A DNA stretch of 64,000 nt from Aegilops tauschii subsp. strangulata (Eukaryota; Streptophyta; Magnoliopsida; Poales; Poaceae). Positions 1 to 10,814 of this stretch are shown here, piece by piece; the first letter of the stretch is position 1; each line of letters starts with the position of its first letter. The stretch is taken from positions 371,301,054 through 371,365,053 of the forward strand of contig NC_053041.3 in the NCBI RefSeq assembly GCF_002575655.3, written 5' to 3'. The notes beneath the pieces are model-generated. The model was not told the DNA's origin and searched no databases. It worked only from the letters and a program-made list of their open reading frames with translations. Made by a program: the position numbers and the translations under genes.

Positions 1-344
1 AGATCCTCCTCATCACCTATTTCATCATGAGAGACAATAGGAGGGAAAGTGGAAATTTTTACCCTTTTATTAGTATTCGTTTTATATTCTATTGGTTTCC
101 CATCTGTCTATAGTTGGCAATATAAGCATGCTCATTGCAATTTACCATGCAAAACTTATAGATATTTTTTAGATTAGTTTCAATGTCATCTGTGAGAATG
201 AATACTTCAAACCAACTATTTTTATCTGTCAATTCTTCAATCCCCAAAGAAAAAGTTTGCATTGGAAATTAGGATGACCAACCTTATTGCAAAGTTCACA
301 AGTAATAGGACAAAGAGAACATAATTTTGTAGCAAATTAATCTA

Positions 345-728
345 TCAATTTGAGCAAAAAATTGGTTCCATCATGTTTATGCTTCTTACAAAATCTATCT
401 TCCCTACCAGGCATGTCTTCACAAACTTTATGCACTCCACAAAATTGACATGCTTATGAGAAACATTTTTATCACGACTAGTGCAATCATCATTAGTATT
501 TTGGATATTCATAGAATTCATACAAACAACATTGCAATCATGCGCATCATTCATACCAATTATTTTATTGAATTCGTCTTCTATCAATGGAGCACAATTT
601 TCCTTTCCATCATTTTCAAGAAAGACATGATCAAGACGAATAATATGAGGCCACCTCAAGTCCATTTTTAGTTCTATTTTATAAACCAAACTAGTGATAA
701 AACAAGAAACTAAAAGATTCAATTGCAA
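345..728 (-). pseudogene. Decayed ORF in gag position of element F
   Basis: A 127-codon minus-strand frame starts just inside the primer-binding site, where gag normally lies. Its residues around RWPHIIRLDHVFLENDGKEN align with the start of the W1 frame at 32262, which establishes shared descent. The protein is acidic and Asn/Asp rich, with no zinc knuckle, protease or polymerase motif. I do not recognise a function. It may be a gag relic or the leader ORF of a non-autonomous family. Beyond the aligned part the two copies diverge, and the F copy ends at a stop where W1 continues. Confidence 0.5.
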
Positions 729-758
729 GATCTAAAGATATACCTTCAAGCACTCACC

Positions 759-776
759 TCCCCGGCAACGGAGCCA
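759..776 (-). other. Primer-binding site (tRNA-Asp) of element F
   Basis: The minus strand reads TGGCTCCGTTGCCGGGGA. It differs at one base from TGGCGCCGTTGCCGGGGA, the exact complement of the 3' end of plant tRNA-Asp, and lies 10 bases inside the LTR end. The mismatch would weaken priming, and the site is probably a decayed copy. Confidence 0.85.
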
Positions 777-786
777 GAAAAGAGCT

Positions 787-2451
787 TGATGTCTACTATA
801 CAACTTGTTCTTGTAGACTCGTGTTGGGCCTCCAAGCACAGAGTTTTGTAGGACAGTAGCAAATTTCCCTCAAGAGGATGACCTAAGGTTTATCAATCCG
901 TGGGAGTCGTAGGATGAAGATGGTCTCCCAAATAATCCTACAACCAAATAATAAAAGTCTCTTGTGTCCCCAACACACCAAATAGAATGGTGAATTGTAT
1001 AGATGCACTAGTTCAGCGAAGAGATCGTGATACACTGTAGTAATGACGGTAGATATTGTTTTCGTAATAGGAACAATAAAAAACAGCAAGGTAGCATTGA
1101 ATAAAACGGAGCACAAACGGTATTGCAATGCTTGAAAATGGGGCCTAGGGTCTGTACATTCGCTAGTGCAATCTCTCAACAATGCTAATATAATTGGATC
1201 AAATAACCATCCTCAACGTGCGATGAAGAATCACTCCAAAGTTCTTATCTAGCAGAAAACATAAGAAGAAATTGTTTGTAGGGTATGAAACTACCTCAAA
1301 GCTATTCTTTATGATCAATATATCCTAGAGTTCGTACTAAAATAACACCAAGCTATTCTTTCCCATCGATCTAACCAAGAGTTCGTACTAAAATAACACC
1401 ATATGATACACATCAACAAACTCTAATGTCACCTAGACACTCCAATGTCACCGCGAGTATCCGTGAATTGATTATACGATATGCATCAAACAATTTTAGA
1501 TTCATAACACTCAATCCAACACAAAGAACCTCAAAGAGTGCCCCAATATTTCCACCGGAGAAACAAAGACGAGAACGTGCATCAACCCCTATGCATAGAT
1601 TACCCCAATGTCACCTGGGGAATCCGCGAGTTGAGTGTCAAAACACATATCAAGTGAATCAATATGATACCACATTGTCACCACGGGTATTCATAGCAAG
1701 ACACACATCAAGTGCTCTCGAATCCATTAAAGTATTCAATCCGATAAAGCGAAATCTCAAAGGCAAAACTCAATTCATCACAACAAGATAGAGAGGGAGA
1801 AACACCATATGTTCCAACTATATTAACAAAGCCCGCGATACATCAAGATCATGACATCTCAAGAACACGAGAGAGAGAGAGAGAGAGGTTAAACACATAG
1901 CTACTGATACAAACCCTCAGCCCCGACGGTGGACTACTCCCTCCTCATCATGGTGGCCGCCGGGGATGATGAAGATGGCCACCGGTGATGATTTCCCCCT
2001 TCGGCAGGGTGCCGGAATGGGGTCTAGATTGGTTTTTCGAGGCTACAGAGGCTTGCGGCAGCAGAACTTCTGATCTTTGGTTATTTCTGATGGTTCCTCT
2101 ATTTATAGGATTTTTTGGCGTCGGTTATACGCGAATATGGCCTCGAGGTGAGCACAACCCACCGGGGCAAGCTAGGCCCCTTTGGCGCGCCCTGGTAGGT
2201 TGTGCCCTCCTCGTGGCTCTTTTGGCCCTCCCACGAAGCTTCTAGTGCCTCTTTTGTTCCAAAAAATCATCAAAAAGTTTCGTTGCATTTGGAGAACTTT
2301 TAGTTCTGCACAAAAAGCAACACCACGGTAGTTCTGCTGAAAACAGTGTCAATCCGAGTTAGTTCCATGCAAGTCATACCAAAACCATATAAAATTATTG
2401 TAAACATGACATGAATACTTCATAAATTATAGATACGTTGGAGGCGTACCA
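787..2451 (-). repeat. 5' LTR of element F (minus strand)
   Basis: On the minus strand the LTR starts TGGTACGCCTCC at 2451 (mutated from TGATACGTCTCC) and ends GTAGACATCA at 787, giving 1,665 bp. It is the same family as the W1 5' LTR at 30482-32142 (1,661 bp), matching along its length. It carries a GC-rich paired-arm segment near 2145-2205, a TATA box at 2100-2107 and a GA microsatellite near 1870-1890. The host sequence outside 2451 is LTR S2. Open frames in this LTR (for example 883-1182 and 1426-1791) recur only as LTR sequence and are not genes. Confidence 0.88.
2100..2107 (-). promoter_or_regulatory. TATA box of F LTR
   Basis: The minus strand reads TATAAATA inside CCTATAAATAGAGG, the same context as in the W1 LTR (30826-30833). 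It follows the GC-rich paired arms by a few tens of bases, which marks the U3/R boundary region. Confidence 0.65.
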
Positions 2452-4237
2452 GGCCATTATTTAAGTAGAACGTGCAAGTGCAGAAATAGAAATGCCTATC
2501 GGCTAAACCGATTGGCTCTAAATTGAAAATAAAAACTGGTCTAATAAAATAAAACCTAACTGTTCTTCGAACTAATCTAGGCCGTACATGTAGGATCGGA
2601 TGGAGGTTGTCATACCACGGTGATGGGACGACGACGACGATGGGCGGCGGCTCGTGTGGCGGTGGCGCGGCGGCTCTGGTGGTCCGGGAAGACGGTGGAG
2701 TGGCCTTGTGGGTTCAGCTCGACGAGGCGAGGTTAGTGGTGGCATCGGTTGTGGTTGGGGACAACGAAGACAGCGAGACGACGGTGGTAGAGCTTGGGCG
2801 CTCTCCGGGTCCAGTGAGGTGCGTGCGAGCTCGGGGTGCTCCCTGTGGACGACGAATGTGAGCAAAAACGTGTCAAAGCGAGCTATGAGGTTGTTCTAGG
2901 CCAATTGCTGAGAGTTGAGCGGCTGAGAGGGCTCACCAGCGTCAATAACGGCGTCGGACTGTGGCAGTGGTCGCGAGATCGGGATGGAGAGGGTGGCGGC
3001 TGTGGAGGGTTTTGGCGATGGTTTCTAGGGGGGTCAAGGGAGTAGGGAGTAGGGTCTATATAGGGCCTCATTCCTGGGGAAGGGGTGACTCTGGATAGAG
3101 TCCCCGAAGAAATCGGACGTGGCGGCACTCTAGGCGTGCTCCAGTGCGGCAAAGCATGGGCGAGGGGTTAGGGACGAGGCGGGGCCCGCCTATCGGTGTA
3201 AGAGAGAGGAGGGGGTGCGGTGCGATCGACTGAGCCAGAGGGGCTTCGGGTGCGGGTGAGGCAGGCCGGCTCGGGTGGCGCTGGTAGGCCGCGGAGGTGG
3301 CTCGGCCGGTTGGCCTGTCACCTAGGTGCGGTTAGGGTTTAATACCTTTTTTTTAATTTTGTTAGAAAAGGAACTAAAGAAAAAAAATTGAGAAAATAAA
3401 AATACTGTTATATACGACATATATATATTAAATGATCAGGAAAATAAATCCTAAAACATGAGCTATTTTGCAAAGTGAAACAAAATCCACAAAAATTCGA
3501 ATAAAGCAAACAGTGTTAGTATTGCATTAAAAATTCAAATAAAATTGTTTTAAAATATCAGAATGGTTTCAAATTTATTTTTCTCCAATTTTCCACAGAA
3601 GGGAATCATTTTACCCTATTTTCCAAATATTTTTATTTTCAAGAAAAATAATTTGAATAAAAACCAAATAACTCCCAATTGGATTTAAATTTGAATTTCA
3701 AACCAATTTTAACTCTTTTTTGTTTTCCTTGGCCAAAATATGTCTAATCCCTCTGAATATTTGAAGTGTCATATTACTTCTCTCTTTTTGGAATATATTG
3801 CCAGAGGTTTTGAAATAAAAATTTCAAATAACTCCGAATGAAAGTGGGTTTTAAAATACCATCAAAGGGACTTTCAATTCATATTTCATATAATTTTACG
3901 AAGTCATTTTATCCTCTCTCATGAAAATCATAGAGTTGCATAAAGTCCTTGGTTTGAAAATATTTCAAATGAAATTCCAATCATTTTAAATCCCTTCTTC
4001 ATTTCTTTAAAATGGAATAAGTCATATCATCTTCACTCTAGGGTTTTGGGATGAAATGATTTTGAATTCCTAAGGATCAAAATGCAAAGCGAAAGTTTGG
4101 GAAAGTCATTTCATTCCCTCTCATTAAACTTTCAGAAAGTTTCAAATTTCACTCACTTTCAGTCAATCAATCAAACAATCAAACATATTTATTTAATTAA
4201 TATAACATTCCAGAATTTTAAATTTTGGGATGTTACA
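2452..4237 (-). repeat. Partial LTR S2 of the TGTAACATCCC family
   Basis: Reading leftward from 4237 the minus strand starts TGTAACATCCCAAAA and matches the first several hundred bases of solo LTR S1 (11953-14938). The shared part includes the AT-rich U3 with long runs around GAAGATGATATGACTT. The proximal part is AT-rich and the distal part (2452-3340) GC-rich, with a TATATAG at 3057-3063, as expected for U3 followed by a promoter. The far end is cut off by the F LTR at 2451, so F probably inserted into S2. GC-rich open frames at 2572-3152 are not conserved and are not treated as genes. Confidence 0.7.
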
Positions 4238-4563
4238 TTTGTGGTACCCACAGGCAACCCTAAGTATGTGAAGGGCAAAGATCCTACCTGACAACCAAAA
4301 ATTGCAGCCAACCTACTAGTTTCTTCAGGGGAAACATTAATTGAGAAAGGCAGGATTTGTGGAAGTTCACTTTGAGACCAGTTGATTGTGAGAAAGAAAT
4401 TAGCATATCCTTAAGAGCAATCAACTGGGAGCTTGTACAATCAGTAGAGTATCATCAACATATTGAACTATTAGGAAGTATGGATCATTGGATGGAATTG
4501 GTAAACAAAACATACCCCCTAAAGCATTTTGCTTATAATTGTCAGGAGCAAATCAGCAGCTAT
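4238..4563 (-). pseudogene. LINE (non-LTR) reverse transcriptase fragment
   Basis: The minus strand translates, with frameshifts and one stop, into a stretch typical of plant LINE reverse transcriptases: an I-A-A-D-L-L-L segment, then Q-Y-V-D-D-T-L (the catalytic YxDD box, near 4435-4460), then S-T-G-L-K-V-N, then L-P-F-T-Y-L-G-L-P-V-G-T next to 4250. It covers only the middle of the RT domain. It is cut on the left by LTR S2, probably with TTTGT as the adjoining target, and on the right exactly at the CACTA-1 terminus. The rest of the LINE is not in view. An RT-derived host gene is less likely. Confidence 0.75.
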
Positions 4564-4974
4564 CACTACAAAAAAAGACACATCCGAGATATTATGGGCC
4601 GAACGATTTTTTTTCCTGTCATGGTTATGACACTTCTATGACAATAATTGTGACAAAAACACGTATCATCATAGATGTGGTGGGATCCTACTTCTATGAA
4701 AAACAATCATGACAGAAAATGGGCTTTTTGTCCTGGCGGGCTAGAGACGCACCTGCATGACATTCTTTGGGCCATCCATGACGGAAAAAATCATGGTAGA
4801 AACGAGGGCGAGGAAAATATTGGGGAGTTCCCGGTTACGGTGGGTGGTCTAGGCCGAGGGATGTAGTGTGGTGTGCGCATTTCTCTCTCGTACGCGCGTG
4901 TGTGCGAGGCGTTGGCTCTAACTGAACCCGAGCGATCGCACTAGCTACATTACGGAACCTGAGCAATTGATCCC

Positions 4975-5130
4975 TTGGCTATTAATTGAACCCGAGCGAT
5001 ACATTCGCTGCTGACTGAACCCGAGCGATTCCTTCGCTGCTGCTGCTGCTAACTGAACCCAAGCGATCAATCGCTGCTGCTGCTAACTGAACCCAAGCGA
5101 TCAATCGCTGCTGCTGCTTACTTAAGCCGA
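4975..5130. repeat. Short tandem array inside CACTA-1
   Basis: Degenerate units of about 40-45 bp alternate CTGAACCCGAGCGAT (or CCAAGCGAT) with GCTGCTGCTGCT runs. Unit copies are visible near 4985, 5025, 5065 and 5105. The CTG runs vary in length between copies, as expected of replication slippage. Confidence 0.8.
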
Positions 5131-5244
5131 TCGAGCCCCCATGCGAGACATTGCCAACTGGTGTTGGGTTGCCTATTGATGAACAATGACCATTGCTACC
5201 ATGCGCGCAGTACGTAGAACGAGTCGAGATGTGGTGAGTCGAGC

Positions 5245-5790
5245 CGGTTGGTCGGTTGTGGATGAACAGTTCCCAGTGGGGGTTGGATGAATAGCACCCC
5301 GTGGTACTAGGCCATTGCCGCTGGATGAACAGGACCTCGAGGAGGCCGCCACACCCCTGCCGGTTGGGGGTGGATGAACAGGACCCCGTGGAGGCTCTAT
5401 GAACAGTAGCCGGTGGAGGCTGGATGAGCAGTATCCCGTGGATGAACAGTAGCTGGTGGAGGTAGGAGGAAGATGCGATGGATGAATAGTAGCAGGTGGA
5501 GGCTGGAGGAAGTCGACGGTGGATGAACAGTAGCCCGTGGAGTCCCGTTTTGCGGTAGGCCACACCCCTCCCGATGAACAGGACCCCGTTGCGACCGTAG
5601 GCGCTCGAACAGAAGTCTGTTTCCTCTGTTTTGCGGTACGCCAGACCCCTCCCGATGAACAGGATCCCGTTTCGACCGTAGGCGGTCGAACAGAAGTTCG
5701 TTTCCTCCGTTCTGCGGTACGCCAGGCCTCGTTTCGGCTGTTCCGTCCAAGCCGGATGGCTTCCGATGAACAAGACACATTCCATTGCCT
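5245..5790. repeat. Minisatellite block inside CACTA-1
   Basis: From 5245 to 5545 a 20-35 bp motif around GATGAACAGTAGCCCGTGG recurs about ten times. From 5548 to about 5790 an 82-bp unit repeats two and a half times, carrying GCGGTACGCCAGACCCCTCC and then CGATGAACAGGA. The GATGAACAG core is common to both, so the 82-bp unit appears to be a higher-order form. A long minus-strand frame across this block (4982-5890) is produced by the repetition and is not a gene. Confidence 0.8.
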
Positions 5791-6305
5791 CCTGATAAAC
5801 ATGACGCAGTTTCGCCGTTCCGACCCAGCCGGTTGGCTGCCGATGAACGGGACGCCGTTGCTGCCGTCCGCTGCCTCTCCATGTACACAAGCCCTAGCCG
5901 TATGTATGCGAGAGTAGGCGTTCGAGACCCCGCCCGTATGTACGTACCTAGCTGTATTTTTGGCATGTGGTTATACATATGTGTACACAGTTTAGAAGGG
6001 ACTGGCTGAACTGCTACGTCGGGGGCTCTACTACTACACGTGCCGCTGCTTGCTCGGCCATGGTTCATCGTTGGAGGGAGACCGATCGACCATTATGTAC
6101 GTACACGTTCATGACCGGACAGACAACACTACGTACGCCTCGACAGGGTGGGTCCGAGCTGTCAGGGAGGATAAGGAGCACTTCCTTCTATGTGAAGCTA
6201 TAGCCGGTGGGTCCCAGCTATTAGGGGGAGGAATCATTTTTTTGCATAATATGGAGGCACTTCCTTGTGTTCGAAGTTGTAGCTGGTGGGTCCAGCCATC
6301 AGCCT

Positions 6306-7613
6306 CACTGACTAAAGTCATCTTCCGACATCTATCATTCGTTGACCCCGTTGACCATGCCATGCCGAGAGCATCAGGGCGGCGGACAACGGCGAGGCCT
6401 AGGAAAGGAATGTCTTGGAGGCAGGGAAGACGAGGTAGGTGGATGCCCATGCGGAGGGAGTACGAGGGTTCATTGGTTCGACTGCGGTGTAAGGCTGCCG
6501 TCGCCGGAGAATAACAGGGGGTGTGGGTTAGTAGGGGCAAGGCCTGGCGAGTGATAGTATGGTCGGGCGGTGAGGCCTACGCGGTAGGACAGCCGGCCAC
6601 GGGAGGCTGGAGCAGGCGGTACGATGGGCGCTGGTTTGGGCGGCTGGAGCAAGAAGACCAGAGGTTGAAGACGAAATACGGCCGTTGGATTAACATCCAA
6701 CGGTCACTGCAGCTAGAATCGTTTATTGACTAAGTTGACAAAGCCCTACATACGCGTCAACTTAGTAGGCCCACAAGCCAGCCTCCAAATTGGGTGGGTC
6801 CCAGCTAGCAGGGGGTGAATCATTTTTTGCGCGTAATAAGGTGGCACTTCCTTGTGCGCGAAGATGTTTTCTGGGTTTTTTAATTTCTTATTTTTTGAGT
6901 TAGAATAAAAAGAAAACAATTTAGCATCTTTACTACAATCTATATTTTCATGAAATGGATCATAATAAAGCTTGTGGGTCCCAGCTGTCAGGGAGAGGAA
7001 ACTTTTTTCCGCATAATAAAGGGAGCACTTCCTTGCGTGCGAAGATGTAGCTGGTTGGTCAAACCTGTTAGGGGAGAAATCATTTGGTTTCGCATAATAA
7101 GCAGGCATGGGCCATGTGGGTCCCTACTGTCAGCCACTCCACGTACATGCCTCTTCCGATGGTTGTCGTTTGTTGACAAAGTTGACCACGCCTCGTCGAG
7201 TCAACCAACGCGGTGGACGATGGCGAGGCCTAGGAAGGGAACAACCCGAAGCCGGCAAAGACAAAATAGTGGATTCCCATGCGGAGGGGAGTACGAGGGT
7301 TCACTGGTTTGGCTACGGTGTGAGGCTGCCGTCGCCGGAGAATAACAGGTGGTGTTGGTGAGTAGAGGAATGGCCTGGACGGTGATGGGAGTAAGGTGGG
7401 CCGGTGAGGCCTATGCGGCGGCACAGCCGGCCACGGGAGGCGGTAGCAGGCGGTACCACCTGCGGTGGTTTGGGCGGCTGAAGCAAGAATATCCGAGATT
7501 GAATAAGCACGACAGTCGTTGGATGGACATCCAACGGACACCGCTGCTAGAATCGTGTGTTGACTATAAGTTGACAAAGCCTCGCGTACATGTCAACTTA
7601 GTAGGCCCACAAG
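6306..7613. repeat. Tandem duplication of an approximately 470-bp block in CACTA-1
   Basis: Positions 6306-6777 and 7140-7613 are diverged copies offset by about 835 bp. Shared landmarks are GGCGAGGCCTAGGAA, GAGTACGAGGGTTCA, GTCGCCGGAGAATAACAG, AGCCGGCCACGGGAGGC and CAACTTAGTAGGCCCACAAG. Between and around them, shorter units built on GTGGGTCCCAGCTGTCAGGG and GGAGCACTTCCTTGCGTGCG recur (near 6180, 6250, 6795, 6975, 7015), and a diverged one lies at 27500-27560 beyond element A. This ties the two sides of A to one parent transposon. Confidence 0.75.
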
Positions 7614-8390
7614 TGAGCATCACATCTGTGGCAGAGAACATATAGCCCATTTTTGATTTGTAATAATGTACAACCCATTTTTGAATTCTAATGGAGTTTA
7701 CTACAACCCATTTATAGTTTGTTAAAATTACAACCCATTTTCTAGCCAGGACAACTGTTAATAATTTCAACCAACCGCTCAAAACAGAATTCAACAAAAT
7801 TTCCCACATTTTGATGGGATCCAAAATATTTTTATCCCGGAAGTTCGAGTCAGATTAAATATAATTTCAAAATAAATTTGTATTAGGTCAAATCCAACGA
7901 AATTTTGCGCGCCCAACAAGTAATGAAATTAAAAATTTCAAAATCCAAAAATAATATTTTTGAAAATAATTACCTGTTTGGTGCTTTTTATATTTACAGC
8001 CCCATCTCTATAATTATATCCCATTTATTATTTCTTAAAGCCCATTTTCTTGTTAAGCCTAATGCATCCCTCCTATGAAAGATTTGCAGCCCAGGGGGCA
8101 CAGAATAACAAGTTGACCTGGGTTGGGTATTCCTCAAAAAAAAGTATAGCCGGGCTAGCCATTTTCACCTTGAAAAATTAATATCTAGGCTAGATATTTG
8201 GTAGACATAAAATAATAGCCTAGGATAGACGGGCCACAGCTCGCCCAGTTGACACCCTGCTCATCTGAACAACAACAAATACATCGCTCAAGAAAAACTC
8301 TGCTCACAGCTCAAAAAAACAAATACTACTCGAGCTACTGGGTCCCAGCAGTCGGCCGCTCCTTGTGCAATTCTCTCGTTTGTTGACTAC

Positions 8391-9909
8391 TGATACGTCC
8401 ATTTTGCATCATGTTTACCTACTGTTATTTATGATGTTTTTATCCATAATAATGCTTTTTGGAGTAATTCGATGCCTTTTCTCTCATAATATGCAATGTA
8501 CACACAAAGAGGGAGAATTCCGGCAGATGGAAATCTAGACCAGGAAAAGCTACGTCAGGCCACCTATTCTGCACAATTCCAAATGAGCTGAAACTTTACG
8601 GGGAATTTTTATGGAATATATAAGAAATATTGGAGCCAATAAGTACCAGAGGGGGCCCACCAGGTGGGCACAACCCACCTGGGCGCGCCAGCGAGCCCAG
8701 GCGCGCCCTGGTGGGTTGTGCTCCCCTCGGCCCACCTCCGGTGCCCATCTTTTGGTATATAAGTCATTTTGACCAAGAAAAATTAAGGAGAGGACTTTCG
8801 GGACGGAGCGCCGCCGTCTCAAGGCGGAACTTGGGCAGGAGCACTTTTGCCCTCCGACGGAGCGATTCCGCCGGGGGAACTTCCCTCCCGGAGGGGGAAA
8901 TCATCGTCATCATCATCACCAACAACTCTCCCATCTTGGGGAGGGCAATCTCCATCAACATCTTCAATAGCACCATCTCATGTCAAACCCTAGTTCATCT
9001 CTTGTGTTCAATCTTTGTACCGGAACTATAGATTGGTGCTCGTGGGTGACTAGTAGTGTTGATTACATCTTGTAGTTGATTACTATATGGTTTATTTGGT
9101 GGAAGATTATATGTTCAGATCCATTATGCTATTTAACACCCCTTTTATCTTGAGCATGTTCATCACTTGTGAGTAGTTACTTTTGTTCTTGAGGTCACGG
9201 GAGAAATCATGTTGCAAGTAATCATGTGAACTTGATATGTGTTCGATATTTTGATAGTATGTATGTTGTGATTCCCTTAGTGGTCTCATGTGAACATCGA
9301 CTACATGACACTTGACCATATTTGGGCCTAAGGGAATGCATTTTGGATTAGTTCTTAGATGATGGGTTGCGAGAGTGACAGAAGCTTAAACCCTAGTTTA
9401 TGCGCTATTCCATAAGGGACCGATTGGATCCAAAAGTTTAATGCTATGGTTAGAATTTATTCTTAATACTTTGCTCGTAGTTGCGGATGCTTGCGAGGGG
9501 GTTAATCATAAGTAGGAGGTTTGTTCAAGTAAGAAACAGCACCTAAGCACCGGTCCACCCACATATCAAATTATCAAAGTAGCGAACACGAATCGAATCA
9601 ACATGATGAAAGTGACTAGATGAAATTCCCGTGTACCCTCAATAACGCTTTGCTTATTATAAGAGACCGTTTTGGCCTGTCCTTTGCCTCAAAAGGATTG
9701 GGCTACCTTGCTGCACTTTTGTTACTATGATCGTTACTTGCTCGTTACAAATTGTCTTGCTATCAAACTACTCTGTTACTTACAATTTCAGCACTTGCAG
9801 ACATTACCTTGCTGAAAACAACTTGTCATTTCCTTTTACTCCTCGTTAGGTTTGACACTCTTACTTATTGAAAAGACTGCAATTGATCCCATATACTGGT
9901 GGTTCATCA
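8391..9909 (+). repeat. 5' LTR of element A
   Basis: It runs 1,519 bp from TGATACGTCCATTTTGCAT to GTGGTTCATCA and is followed 11 bases later by the primer-binding site. It is homologous along its length to 20022-21535, 24000-24915 plus 26922-27469, 39938-41411, and 58229-58237 plus 59609-60580. It contains the paired-arm and TATA promoter core at 8666-8762. The small open frames in it recur in every copy at the same place and are LTR sequence, not genes. Confidence 0.92.
8666..8762 (+). promoter_or_regulatory. GC-rich hairpin plus TATA box of A LTR
   Basis: The arms 8667-8689 and 8700-8723 are near-perfect inverted copies built on CACAACCCACCTGGGCGCGC with a loop of about ten bases. TATATAA follows at 8756-8762 and would place transcription start near 8790. 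The same arrangement is present in the other copies of this LTR. Confidence 0.7.
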
Positions 9910-9920
9910 AGGCTCTTTTC

Positions 9921-9938
9921 TGGCGCCGTTGCCGGGGA
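9921..9938 (+). other. Primer-binding site (tRNA-Asp) of element A
   Basis: TGGCGCCGTTGCCGGGGA is an exact complement of the 3' end of plant tRNA-Asp, CCA included. It begins 11 bases after the LTR end. Confidence 0.93.
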
Positions 9939-10016
9939 GTGAAGTGCTCTTGGTAAGTGGAAATTGGTAAGGAAAAAATTATTACTAGGTGCTGAAATTT
10001 ATTGTCACTTGTTACC

Positions 10017-10814
10017 ATGCAAAACAAGCCTTTGAGAGGTTTGTTCGAGGTATCTTCACCTCGACTGGAACCACAATTAGTTACCCTTCAACCTACTGCA
10101 CCTACTGAAAATATTGAATATGAAATTCCTTCCGGTATGATAGAACAACTGCTCGCTAACCCTTATGCAGGAGATGGAACCGAACATCCTGATATGCACT
10201 TGATATATGTGGAAGAAATTTGTGGATTGTTTAAGCTTGCAGGTTTACCCGGAGATGAAGTTAATAAGAAGGTAAAATCATTGGCATGGTATAGGCTATG
10301 CGATGATATTGGATCTTGGAATTGAAACCGATTGAAATTGGAATTTCACCAAAACATTTATCCTATGCATCTAGTTCATCGTGCTCGGAATTACATATAT
10401 AATTTTTGGCCTCGTGAAGGAGAAAGTATTGCTCTTGCTTAGGGGAGGCTTAAGTCAATGTTATATTCATGCCCCAATCATGAGCTCTCAAGAGAAATTA
10501 TTATCCAGAATTTTTATGCTCGGCTTTCTCATAATGATTGATCCATGCTCGATACTTCTTGTACTGGTTCTTTTATGAAGAAGACTATTGAATTCCGGTG
10601 GGATCTTTTGGAAACAATTAAACGCAACTCTGAAGATTGGTAACTCGACGAAGGTAAAGAGTCTAGTATTAAGCTTAAGTTTGATTGTGTTAAATCTTTT
10701 ATGAGTACCGATGCTTTTCAAAAGTTTAGTACTAAATATGGACTTGACTCTGAGATAGTAGCCTCCTTTTGTTAATCATTTGATACTCATGTTGATCTCC
10801 CTGAGGAGAAGCGG
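10017..10814 (+). pseudogene. gag: gag of element A (broken)
   Basis: The ATG at 10017 begins MQNKPLRGLF and matches the start of gag in element C (41499). The capsid-type region with A-D-G-T-E-H-P-D and G-L-P-G-D-E-V is present. Compared with C, A has lost a short segment just before the A-W-Y-R-L motif, then meets a stop at about 10326, a TAA at about 10642 where C has a glycine codon, and another TAA near 10774. Downstream blocks (Y-A-R-L-S-H-N-D, E-F-R-W-D-L-L) are still alignable in shifted frames. A gag would normally form the virus-like particle in the cytoplasm; this copy cannot. Confidence 0.8.

Larger units (their letters stand above)
1..786 (-). mobile_element. LTR element F, 5' internal region (runs off left edge)
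   Basis: This minus-strand stretch lies directly inside the F 5' LTR (787-2451) and begins with a tRNA-Asp primer-binding site at 759-776. It holds a decayed reading frame at 345-728 that matches the frame at 32262-32594 in element W1, so F and W1 belong to the same family. The remainder down to base 1 reads through several stops. The element continues beyond the window, so its 3' LTR and target duplication cannot be seen. Confidence 0.85.
4564..8390. mobile_element. CACTA-1 DNA transposon, left portion (non-autonomous)
   Basis: The element begins CACTACAAAAAAAGACACA at 4564, a classical CACTA terminus, and abuts the broken LINE. The next 300 bp are a subterminal region rich in ATGACA/TGTCAT motifs. 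They are followed by CTG-trinucleotide arrays, minisatellites and two diverged copies of an approximately 470-bp block. The segment from 7640 to 8390 is AT-rich and featureless. I find no transposase or ORF2 coding sequence. Element A interrupts it at 8390, and related sequence resumes after 27474. The opposite terminus (ending in TAGTG) was not found, so the total length is unknown. Confidence 0.72.

Noticed and set aside
1426..1791. 121-codon open frame with close copies at 26021-26536, 37084-37449 and 61233-61577
   Set aside because: All copies lie at the same place in W1/K-type LTRs, in the antisense direction to the element. This is LTR sequence that happens to lack stops.
2572..3152. 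Gly/Arg- and Pro-rich frames on both strands
   Set aside because: They lie in the GC-rich part of partial LTR S2, lack domain motifs and are not matched in S1.
5245..5545. Regularly spaced short repeats that could suggest a CRISPR array
   Set aside because: Units and spacers are degenerate and unequal, there are no cas genes, and the surrounding DNA is a plant transposon.
4982..5890. 302-codon minus-strand open frame, the longest in that region
   Set aside because: It lies across CTG runs and GATGAACAG minisatellites. The protein is just the repeats read through, and other frames over the same bases are also open.
9921..9938. tRNA-Asp-like sequence recurring at 759, 9921, 22413, 32153 and 45993
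   Set aside because: Only the 18 bases complementary to the tRNA 3' end are present, always just inside an LTR. These are primer-binding sites, not tRNA genes.
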